6,774 bases of DNA. Source: Planctomycetota bacterium. GTDB lineage: Bacteria; Planctomycetota; Planctomycetia; Pirellulales; Lacipirellulaceae. The first letter of the stretch is position 1; every line of letters begins with the position of its first letter. Below the pieces are notes generated by a model. It was not told the origin of the DNA. It ran no database searches and was given only the letters and a program-made list of their open reading frames with translations. The position numbers and the translations under genes were made by a program. Below are positions 1-5,547 of this stretch, one piece after another. The DNA is taken from contig JAJRUA010000186.1 in NCBI GenBank assembly GCA_024278035.1, forward strand, positions 1 through 6,774, in the 5' to 3' direction.

Positions 1-222
1 GCCAAAGCGGTCCGGCAGCAAGAAAAGATCGCCGCCTCGGGTACCTCCGGTTCGCAGCTTGCGATGCTCGACCAACAGTACCGCAACTACGCCGACGCTC
101 TCCGCGAAGCGAATCATAATAAAGCGGCAGAAGAACTTGAAGTGAAACGACAAGAGCTGTTAACCTCCGTTTCAACAAGACCAATCCTGCCAACAAAACC
201 AACCCTGCCTAGCAACCCATGA
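1..222 (+). CDS. C-terminal end of an unidentified protein (5' partial)
   Basis: The first frame is open from the left edge to a TGA at 220-222, giving 73 visible residues; the start is outside the window. Codons in the first half strongly prefer G or C in the third position, which supports real coding. The visible part is rich in Ala, Gln, Glu and Arg and looks helical, possibly coiled coil (QQYRNYADALREANHNKAAE). It ends in a proline-rich tail with two copies of a P-x-L-P-[TS]-[KN] hexapeptide (PILPTK, PTLPSN), encoded by two imperfect 18-bp direct repeats at 181-216. No family is recognised. The next gene starts only 4 nt after the stop, so the two are probably co-transcribed. Confidence 0.7.
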   Translation, partial: AKAVRQQEKIAASGTSGSQLAMLDQQYRNYADALREANHNKAAEELEVKRQELLTSVSTRPILPTKPTLPSNP

Positions 223-226
223 AAGC

Positions 227-1336
227 GTGATGTTCCACTGGCATAAACCTAAGATCAGCAAACGGCCTGCCCGGGCGGCAGGACGGCGGCTACGCATGGA
301 ACGATGCGAAGAGCGGTGTATGCTCTCGGGCGATGGTTGGACAGGAACGATTGCCCTGTTCGATGCGGACGTTTCCGTTCCCACGGAGGGTGGGTTTTTC
401 TATCGGCTGGATCAAGCGGTTCTGACAAGTCAATTTGTTGGGAGCAGCAACTTGTACCAACCGATCTTGACTGGGCCTATTGTTCCGCTTAACTCGTCAA
501 GCTTTGACCAACCCCCAGTTGTTTTTTTCTCCGATTCAACGGTAATAGTCGCCGACGCTTGGAGTGCTGTTCTCGATGCAGCGGGACAAGGGAGCGGCGT
601 CCTATTAGGGCAGGAAAACCTCCATCACTTCTTACCAAAGCCTGAAATCACTCGCATTCCTCTCGTTCCTCCTGCAGTGGCTGATCGGAGCAACCTAGCC
701 GAGAGCGTTATTAGCTTGGCCCGTTTGCTTGATGCGAATCGACAGACGCATGAGACGGAGCTGCTGGCGATCCGCTCCGATTTGTTGGCAGCTCATCTTG
801 ATCCGTCTTCGCCAGTAGAGTCGAGCAACCCACAGGCGGCGGATCGGATCGTCTTGCAAGAGGCGGAGAGCAGTAGCACATGGGACCGCGTTTGGTCGTT
901 TGAGCCGGCCTCTTTCTCGCTAAGCAGGCCCTCGGTGAATCCGAACGACGTGCCAGAGACCTCGCCCGCTTTCGATCCGACCGCATTCGATGATCCGGTA
1001 GTCCCGAACTCGTTTGCAGAGCCCTCAATGACAATTCTTCCGGCGAGTGATTCTCTCAGCCGATTACGCAAGGTACGTGAAGAGTTTCCATCCGATGAAA
1101 GGACGCCTAAAACTGCCGACGCCCCTATCGACGCCCATACCGAGGCCTTGGCTGAATTGGACCAGGTGACTCTTTCAAGCGGTGCTTGGAGCTTAGCCAC
1201 CGATCGGCGTGGCGATGGTTTAGTAATTTCTGTTGTCGCCTTGCTGGCTGCCCAACGGATTTGGAACGCCTCTTCGGGCCCAGCCTCAGAAGAGAAAGAG
1301 GAACCACCAAGGAACACGGAACGACGAAATAAATGA
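227..1336 (+). CDS. LEPR-XLL-type planctomycete protein of unknown function with C-terminal hydrophobic segment
   Basis: A 369-codon frame beginning with GTG at 227 directly followed by ATG at 230; either could be the start, and neither has a clear Shine-Dalgarno site. The 4-nt gap from the upstream stop suggests translational coupling. The basic N-terminus (about residues 1-20) leads into RLRMERCEERCMLSGD (about 21-36), which matches the planctomycete LEPR-XLL type motif (R-L-x-x-E-x-x-E-x-R-x-x-L-S), associated with exported or surface proteins. No catalytic domain is seen in the middle, which is Ser/Pro/Asp-rich and probably poorly structured. A hydrophobic stretch (GLVISVVALLAAQ, about 331-343) could be a membrane anchor. 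It is followed by a charged tail whose last 11 residues (from E359) are encoded by the repeat starting at 1301. Family membership is inferred from the motif alone; function is unknown. Confidence 0.8.
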   Translation: MMFHWHKPKISKRPARAAGRRLRMERCEERCMLSGDGWTGTIALFDADVSVPTEGGFFYRLDQAVLTSQFVGSSNLYQPILTGPIVPLNSSSFDQPPVVFFSDSTVIVADAWSAVLDAAGQGSGVLLGQENLHHFLPKPEITRIPLVPPAVADRSNLAESVISLARLLDANRQTHETELLAIRSDLLAAHLDPSSPVESSNPQAADRIVLQEAESSSTWDRVWSFEPASFSLSRPSVNPNDVPETSPAFDPTAFDDPVVPNSFAEPSMTILPASDSLSRLRKVREEFPSDERTPKTADAPIDAHTEALAELDQVTLSSGAWSLATDRRGDGLVISVVALLAAQRIWNASSGPASEEKEEPPRNTERRNK

Positions 1337-1457
1337 ACCACCAAGGGCACAAAGAACACGAAGGAAAAGAAAAGGGAACCGCGAATATTCGCGCGTATTC
1401 GCGGTTCCCTTTCTTCCCTTTGTGGTTCCGGGTTTTTCTCCGGTCCCGTGTTTCCGA
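1301..1457. repeat. Foldback (large imperfect inverted) repeat between convergent genes
   Basis: GAACCACCAAGG occurs twice in direct orientation, at 1301-1312 and 1335-1346 (34-bp period), and an inverted relative (CCCTTTGTGGTTCC) lies at 1416-1429. Outer arms also match: GGAACACGG at 1311-1319 against the reverse complement of CCCGTGTTTCC at 1445-1455. In the centre is a perfect 17-bp inverted repeat. Together these form a nested, imperfect palindrome of about 150 bp. The motifs (CGCGAATA/TATTCGCG, AACCACnAAGG) resemble repeats I recall as widely dispersed in intergenic DNA of planctomycetes and some other phyla. The left part supplies the last 11 codons and the stop of the 227-1336 gene, so insertion appears to have altered that C-terminus. 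No transposase is present, so if mobile it would be a non-autonomous, MITE-like element. Confidence 0.75.
1371..1412. terminator. Candidate bidirectional terminator hairpin (core of the foldback repeat)
   Basis: The arms at 1371-1387 (AAAGGGAACCGCGAATA) and 1396-1412 are perfect reverse complements (17 bp) around an 8-nt loop. On both strands the stem is followed by pyrimidine- and T-rich sequence (TTTCTTCCCTTT on +, TTTTCTTTTCC on -). It lies between two convergent genes, after the stop at 1336 and after the stop at 1481, which is the place expected for a shared terminator. The left arm also overlaps a 14-bp palindrome (CGCGAATATTCGCG, 1380-1393), so an alternative fold is possible. The termination role is inferred. 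Confidence 0.5.
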
Positions 1458-1480
1458 AGAAGGGACGCTCGCGGCTGGCC

Positions 1481-3589
1481 TTACTTGAAGAAGAACCAGA
1501 AGAGGGCGCACACGGCCGGCGTGGCGATGCCCAGCCCAAGTAAGATGCTGGTCGAACCGTTCAAGAAGCGTTCGAGCTTGGTGCGGCCCGCCTGTGAATC
1601 TTGTCGTTTGCGGGCGATCTCTCGCCACTGGTTGGCCAGGCGTTTGAAAACGGCCATATCTTTGTCGAGCATTCCCTTGCCGGCGTGAACCATCGCACGA
1701 AGGCGTTTGGCTCCGGAGATGAGCTTGCGAGCTTGGGAGATTTTGAAGAGCCGCGTCGCTTCTTGACGATTGGCGTGAAGTTCTCGCTCAGTGATGCCAT
1801 CGTCGGTCTTGAATTGGAACTTCTCTTCCATCTTCGCACGCCAAGAGAGCAGCTCCATAATTAGCTCTTGATCGATATTGGGAATCCCTGCAAGCAAATG
1901 CTTATCAAGTTCCGCAGCCGTCTCGACGTTGTACGACTCCAGAGTAACGACCAAAACCGGTTCTAACCCAGGGATTTTTCGTCGATAATCGCGAAGCGAG
2001 AAACCTTGAAGGAACTCTTCCTTTTGCTCCTCACGCACCTCTTTGAGGATCGTCTGTATGTTTTCTGTATCGGCTTCATAGCGTTTGCGTCCGACGCCAA
2101 GCACCGCGGCATAGTTGTCGTACTCCGCCTTACGGCCATTGTGGGCCGCCTCAATTTGGTGGGCTGCGGTAGCGACACGCTGTAAACCTTCGTTGAGAGT
2201 TTGGTCGAACTTATCTAGTTTCATCCGCCGCTTCTTACCACTGGGCCCGAGCAACAGCCCCAGCATCGTGCCGAGCGAACCGAGGGCCCCCCCGGCGACC
2301 GCTGGCCAGTAGAAAATCCCGGCGACGCACGCCACGGCAGAGAGGGCCCAGCCGATCGAAAGGGTATCGGCCTGGGCCATCTTGGTTTTTTTTCCCGTTT
2401 CCTTGACTGGGGGGAGCGCCGGTAGTTTGAGCAGGCGTATTGGCAACTCGGGAAAATGGATATCACGGATGCGGTTGACCTGGGCATCGAGCGTCGCCAG
2501 TCGCGCTTCGCTTGAGCTTCCGCCGCCCATCCCAGCGACCGCCACCAGAAAGAACGAGGGCCCGCCCGCGTCTTCGATCCGGCACCAAGGGCACGTCATG
2601 AGGGAGTTGTAGTAAACGTGGGCCGAGTCGATTTCGCATTCTTGCCGCAAACGAAGCAGGTTCTCAAGCTCGGCTGCCCACTGTTCGGGCGTGGGTCGTT
2701 CTTCTCCCTCCAGCTTACGAAAGGCCCGCTCAAAGAGAACGCCAAGCGTCGGCGGGAGGTCTTTCAGTTCCAGCGAAGCAGGAGGCGGATTGACCAGCGT
2801 TTCTTCTTGATGCTTAGAGAAGGCAAACCGCCTTTCAGCGATCGCCTTTTCGATCGTCATATCGCCAGGACCGTTGTAACGACCTGCGAACGGATGGCGA
2901 CCGACAAACAGGAGATGAAAAATCAGAATCGCCATGCCGAAACGATCATGGTCCTTCGTCCGCGAGACTTCGCTCAGCTTGAGAGATTGTAATTCGGGTG
3001 GCGTAAAGTGGGGCGTCCCCACAGGGCAGCGGAATGTCCGATTACGCATTTGGATTTGGAACGAGTCGCAGTCGATGAATCGAACGCGCATTTCTTGATC
3101 GACCAGCAAGTTCCCTTGGTTCACGTCGCCAACGATCACGCCACGGCCGTGCATGGCGGAGAAGGCAGCGGCCGTGTTGCGCGCGGCAAGCACCAAATGG
3201 CCCCACTGGGCCTGGGGATAATGGCGTGCCCGATTGGTCGTGCCATAGAGTTCGTGGAGTTCACGGGCGTCGGTGATGCGGGGCATGAGCACCCCTCGCA
3301 CCGCCCGGTTACGACTATCGAGCAGCAAGTCATGCGGCCAGGCATAAATCGGCGCGAGTTGGTCGGCACCGATCTCGACCATCGCACGCAATTTCATGGC
3401 CGAGTCTTCTGGCAGGGCCCCCTTATGGTAGAGCTTGGCAGCCAGATGGGCCTTGCCTTGCACTGCGAACACACGCCCCTCGCCACCGATGCCGATCTCC
3501 TCTCCTAGAGGAACAATCGTGCCGGCCATGTCCGTAACAAGCGGCTTGTCAAACGGAAGATTTCGTAGCGAGGACGACGGTCTTGTCAT
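1481..3589 (-). CDS. YegI-like membrane-anchored Ser/Thr protein kinase with helix-hairpin-helix region
   Basis: A 702-residue atypical protein kinase that would phosphorylate Ser/Thr on itself or partner proteins. Kinase domain, about residues 25-315: glycine loop G33-I-G-G-E-G38, ATP-binding K52 (LAAKLY), possible helix-C E72, catalytic loop V153-G-D155-x-N157-x2-N160, in which VGD replaces HRD, metal-binding D173 in DCD instead of DFG, and PPE199 instead of APE. The core catalytic residues are present, so it is probably active. A C-x5-H-x8-C-x2-C pattern (C318, H324, C333, C336, CPWC) suggests a zinc knuckle. Hydrophobic segments follow at about 410-448, then a charged, probably coiled-coil stretch (about 455-530), a helix-hairpin-helix-like region (about 539-585) and a C-terminal hydrophobic segment (about 677-700). 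ATG at 3587-3589 overlaps the phosphatase gene by 41 nt. ATG at 3529 (residue 21) is possible, but the earlier start keeps the PLVTD segment that resembles the family N-terminus. Last gene of the three-gene set. Confidence 0.92.
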   Translation of the reverse strand: MTRPSSSLRNLPFDKPLVTDMAGTIVPLGEEIGIGGEGRVFAVQGKAHLAAKLYHKGALPEDSAMKLRAMVEIGADQLAPIYAWPHDLLLDSRNRAVRGVLMPRITDARELHELYGTTNRARHYPQAQWGHLVLAARNTAAAFSAMHGRGVIVGDVNQGNLLVDQEMRVRFIDCDSFQIQMRNRTFRCPVGTPHFTPPELQSLKLSEVSRTKDHDRFGMAILIFHLLFVGRHPFAGRYNGPGDMTIEKAIAERRFAFSKHQEETLVNPPPASLELKDLPPTLGVLFERAFRKLEGEERPTPEQWAAELENLLRLRQECEIDSAHVYYNSLMTCPWCRIEDAGGPSFFLVAVAGMGGGSSSEARLATLDAQVNRIRDIHFPELPIRLLKLPALPPVKETGKKTKMAQADTLSIGWALSAVACVAGIFYWPAVAGGALGSLGTMLGLLLGPSGKKRRMKLDKFDQTLNEGLQRVATAAHQIEAAHNGRKAEYDNYAAVLGVGRKRYEADTENIQTILKEVREEQKEEFLQGFSLRDYRRKIPGLEPVLVVTLESYNVETAAELDKHLLAGIPNIDQELIMELLSWRAKMEEKFQFKTDDGITERELHANRQEATRLFKISQARKLISGAKRLRAMVHAGKGMLDKDMAVFKRLANQWREIARKRQDSQAGRTKLERFLNGSTSILLGLGIATPAVCALFWFFFK

Positions 3590-4331
3590 CGTCAGAGCGG
3601 ACCTTCATGGAGTCGGAATCGAGAAACTGGCGTAAATCTTGGTTCAAAGCATCAGGGTCGGCTGCCGAATGAAGGGCTCCGAAAAGTGGCTCGAAAAAAG
3701 GAGCGTGCGGGTTTTGGCCTTCAAACGACAAAGCGAGCCGCTCCACTCCATCGGTCATCAGGGCTACATCAACAAAATCACCTTCTTCGGCATGGAACTG
3801 AAAATGGTCTTCATAGTTGTCGCCCGTCAGGAACATGGTAGTGTTGGCGTACTCACCCGACTGGGGCCAGAAGACGACGCCAAAGGATTCGGTCCGGCGA
3901 GCGACAATTGCTCCGTCGCCGATCTGAAAAAAGACCGAGCCGCTGGGCGATAGGAGGGCAACGCAGAGTGTCGTGGCAAACTCCCTGAGAGTCGATTCGC
4001 GGTCCTCAGCAAGGTGGCGTAAGCGCTCGCGTATCTTGTTGCACCAAGCCAGGACCTCCTCTTCGGTTAGATTGCCGAAGGAACGGTGCTTCTCGAAAAA
4101 GAGGGTCGCCATCTCAGCAACGGTCTGACAGGCGGTCGCCGATCCTTCGTCGCTGTACTCCGAACTGCCTGCTCCATCGGCAACACAGACAATAATCGAT
4201 GGCGTTTCTTCTCCGCCTTGTACGCAGACGAGGTGGCTATCCTGGCACGGCGTGCCAATTTTTTCATGCGAGGGCCCCGTAACACTAGCCCGAATCGACC
4301 GCCAAGCGACAGCCGCATCCTTTCGGTCCAT
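3549..4331 (-). CDS. PP2C-type Ser/Thr protein phosphatase (YegK/PphC-like)
   Basis: A 260-residue soluble phosphatase of the PP2C (metal-dependent) superfamily, expected to hydrolyse phospho-Ser/Thr, most likely on the neighbouring kinase. Motifs in order: CQD31 near the N-terminus, VADGAG at 50-55 (D52 metal ligand), QIGDGAIV at 136-143, LMTDGVE at 191-197 (D194), and SDDDKTVVLA at 246-255 (acidic metal-binding motif near the C-terminus). The N-terminal WRSIRASVTGPSH...PCQD arrangement matches the PphC-type subgroup, and the length is near that of E. coli PphC. No signal peptide or membrane segment is seen. The ATG at 4329-4331 lacks a clear Shine-Dalgarno site and lies 122 nt after the VWA stop. 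Its 3' end overlaps the kinase start, and the kinase ATG lies within the codons for the DDDK motif. Confidence 0.93.
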   Translation of the reverse strand: MDRKDAAVAWRSIRASVTGPSHEKIGTPCQDSHLVCVQGGEETPSIIVCVADGAGSSEYSDEGSATACQTVAEMATLFFEKHRSFGNLTEEEVLAWCNKIRERLRHLAEDRESTLREFATTLCVALLSPSGSVFFQIGDGAIVARRTESFGVVFWPQSGEYANTTMFLTGDNYEDHFQFHAEEGDFVDVALMTDGVERLALSFEGQNPHAPFFEPLFGALHSAADPDALNQDLRQFLDSDSMKVRSDDDKTVVLATKSSV

Positions 4332-4400
4332 CGGCGGGGGCGAGGTTTTACTAATGCCTGAAGTTCCGGGGAAGTTTTTTTGAGAAGAAGAGGAGAATCA

Positions 4401-4457
4401 ATGGAAATCTTGGAGAACGGTCGCCGCCTTTTTAAGCGGATCGTTGGCAGCGATTAA
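4401..4457 (+). CDS. Doubtful 18-codon antisense mini-ORF (MEILENGRRLFKRIVGSD)
   Basis: In the 122-nt gap between the VWA and phosphatase genes, on the opposite strand, an ATG at 4401 is preceded by AGGAG at 4391-4395 with a 5-nt spacer, which is better than most ribosome sites in this window. It encodes 18 residues and stops at TAA 4455-4457, interlocked with the VWA gene's TAA (4456-4454 on -) inside a palindrome. No promoter is evident and no family is recognised. A chance occurrence is more likely than a real small protein. Confidence 0.12.
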   Translation: MEILENGRRLFKRIVGSD

Positions 4458-4466
4458 ATCGCTGCC
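4446..4466. repeat. 21-bp interrupted palindrome over the VWA stop codon
   Basis: GGCAGCGATT-A-AATCGCTGCC forms two perfect 10-nt arms around one central base; in RNA about 9 pairs could form with a tight loop. It contains the VWA stop codon (4454-4456). No T-tract follows on the - strand, so it is not a classic terminator. It could stabilise the upstream mRNA end, attenuate transcription into the phosphatase gene, or bind a dimeric protein. The rest of the gap (4332-4445) shows no clear promoter. Confidence 0.5.
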
Positions 4467-5137
4467 CATCCGGTGGGGCCGGAGGTTGGGTCTTCCAGTG
4501 GCACTTCTTCACCAGGGCTAGAGCGGGAAACCGCCTGTTGCGAATTGGAAAGCCAAGTGAACAGTTCATGGAACTTGAGGCCTTGTAGCCAGAGCGGCTT
4601 CCTCGCGGAAATTTCGGTGAGGATTTCCATGTTGGCCCCCTCCACTCCGACGGCAAAGAAGCAAAACGCCTTCTGCCGTTCTCCTTCATGAACTCTTGAG
4701 ACGATCGGCTTCCAATGGTCGTTGGGCTCGCCGTCGGTAATCATAAATATCCAGGGACGGTAGTAGGCAATGCCGTTCTCCCGGTAGGCGTCTTTGCGTT
4801 CTTCGATCATATCCAGCGCTTCGGTGATCGCTTCGCCCATGGGCGTGCCACCGATGGCTTCAAGATGAGGCGGATCAAAATCCGGGGCTGTCACGAAGCT
4901 CGTGCGACGCTGGACGCGACCCCCAAAGGTGACGATGGCCACCTCCACTCGCTTGGAAGCCAGCGCATCCTTCATCAATTCATCGCGGTAAATTTTTAGG
5001 CCCTTCGACAGCTCGTTAAGCTTGAGCCCGTTCATTGAGGTCGAGGTATCGACCAGCAGCACGCAAGGAACCCGAGGCTCCGGATTCTCCGCGAATTCAA
5101 CATTACTAAACGCGCTTTGGGCGCTCATTTGGTCCAT
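4454..5137 (-). CDS. VWA domain protein, YegL-like
   Basis: A 227-residue protein that is almost entirely one von Willebrand factor A domain, a metal-dependent protein-binding fold. The MIDAS metal site is complete: D30-T-S32-T-S34 (LLVDTSTSMNG), T98 (GGTPMGEAI) and D135 (MITDGEP). The N-terminal ENPEPRVPCVLLVDTS, the central RPWIFMITDGEPND and AFCFFAVGVEGANME segments, and the C-terminal SRSSPGEEVPL...GWA ending closely resemble YegL of enterobacteria; the fold is shared more distantly with TerY proteins. No signal peptide or membrane segment is seen, so it is probably cytoplasmic. ATG at 5135-5137 is chosen because AGGAGAGG lies 8 nt upstream; a second ATG three codons later is less well placed. 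It is the first gene of the VWA-phosphatase-kinase set and probably bridges or regulates the other two; that role is inferred from context. Confidence 0.94.
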   Translation of the reverse strand: MDQMSAQSAFSNVEFAENPEPRVPCVLLVDTSTSMNGLKLNELSKGLKIYRDELMKDALASKRVEVAIVTFGGRVQRRTSFVTAPDFDPPHLEAIGGTPMGEAITEALDMIEERKDAYRENGIAYYRPWIFMITDGEPNDHWKPIVSRVHEGERQKAFCFFAVGVEGANMEILTEISARKPLWLQGLKFHELFTWLSNSQQAVSRSSPGEEVPLEDPTSGPTGWAAI

Positions 5138-5145
5138 ACGGGCGA

Positions 5146-5153
5146 CCTCTCCT
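5146..5153 (-). promoter_or_regulatory. Strong Shine-Dalgarno site of the VWA gene
   Basis: The - strand reads AGGAGAGG, separated by 8 nt from the ATG at 5137. It is the clearest ribosome binding site in front of any of the main genes here and fixes the VWA start. The phosphatase and kinase starts lack a comparable site, which suggests the lead gene is efficiently initiated and the kinase depends on coupling. Confidence 0.75.
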
Positions 5154-5159
5154 GATTGT

Positions 5160-5240
5160 GGTTAACCGCAACACTCGCCTCCGCTTGCGTCGCCTGGCTC
5201 CTTCTCGACACTCCCGCGCCGCGGGGCTCACTCGCCAGGC
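5160..5240. other. GC-rich structured segment upstream of the VWA gene
   Basis: The segment contains a 7-bp inverted repeat GCCTGGC (5192-5198) / GCCAGGC (5234-5240) enclosing a second hairpin, CCCGC (5213-5217) / GCGGG (5221-5225) with a 3-nt loop. The octamer CACTCGCC is repeated directly at 5172-5179 and 5229-5236, and a GGTTAACC palindrome lies at 5160-5167 just before the Shine-Dalgarno site. It could be a structured 5' leader of the VWA transcript or a copy of a dispersed repeat. No known riboswitch is recognised. Confidence 0.4.
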
Positions 5241-5297
5241 CGTGCTATCTGCCAACGAAACGATCCTTTGAGCCTCTCTTCAATACCCTATAATGAA

Positions 5298-5468
5298 TCA
5301 GACGGACGCCAAAGGCAACCGTTCATAGGCCCGAGAACGACCTTTTCTTTTGCCCCAAGGCCGGAAAATCCGATTTATGGATGGCCGCACCAGCAACTTT
5401 ACCCCGGTGGTTCCACCTGTCGGCTCAACCCGGCCTTCCGTTGGTCGGCCTGCGCTTTGCTCATGCAT
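5298..5468 (-). CDS. Doubtful 56-residue small ORF
   Basis: ATG at 5466-5468, stop TGA at 5298-5300. The product begins MHEQSAGRPTEGRVEP, is Arg/Gly-rich and basic (RPWGKRKGRSR near the C-terminus), and has no recognised domain, signal peptide or membrane segment. It has no Shine-Dalgarno site of its own, but its start overlaps the end of a 9-codon mini-ORF that has a strong one, so coupled translation is conceivable. Third-position GC is not as marked as in the confirmed genes. It could equally be a non-coding dispersed repeat that happens to be open. Confidence 0.2.
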   Translation of the reverse strand: MHEQSAGRPTEGRVEPTGGTTGVKLLVRPSINRIFRPWGKRKGRSRAYERLPLASV

Positions 5469-5490
5469 CATTCAATAGCTTTAGGTTCAT
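5461..5490 (-). CDS. Doubtful 9-codon leader-type mini-ORF (MNLKLLNDA)
   Basis: The - strand has AGGAGGG (5504-5498), a 7-nt spacer and ATG at 5488-5490, then nine codons and TGA at 5461-5463. The ribosome site is near-ideal, yet the frame is only nine codons and its end overlaps the ATG of the 56-residue ORF. It could act as a leader for coupled translation, or be chance. Confidence 0.15.
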   Translation of the reverse strand: MNLKLLNDA

Positions 5491-5547
5491 CGGTAGGCCC
5501 TCCTGCGGCGGATCTTCGACTTACGCCCACCGCTCGCCAATCATCGC

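Larger units (their letters stand above)
5138..5547. other. 410-nt intergenic region between the oxidoreductase and VWA genes
   Basis: Both flanking genes read on the - strand, so this gap should hold the oxidoreductase terminator and the promoter of the VWA set, but neither is clear. Contents: the VWA ribosome site, the GC-rich hairpin segment (5160-5240), a + strand TATAAT (5289-5294), a short hairpin GGTGG-TT-CCACC (5406-5417), and two small - strand ORFs. The sequence from about 5298 to 5510 has no recognisable homology. Confidence 0.6.

Noticed and set aside
793..1688. Long frames on both strands across the foldback repeat (793-1539 -, 1125-1628 -, 1233-1688 +)
   Set aside because: Two of them encode nearly the same peptide (NREYxRxFAVPF) from opposite strands, which is a product of the inverted repeat; they also overlap confirmed genes in other frames.
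3008..3508. 166-residue + strand frame opposite the kinase domain
   Set aside because: It lies wholly antisense to the conserved kinase catalytic motifs and has no recognisable domain; it is a by-product of high GC in the third codon position.
1481..3589. Calling the kinase a pseudokinase because HRD and DFG are altered
   Set aside because: The ATP-binding Lys, catalytic Asp, Asn and metal-binding Asp are all kept, and similar motif changes are expected in YegI-type kinases.
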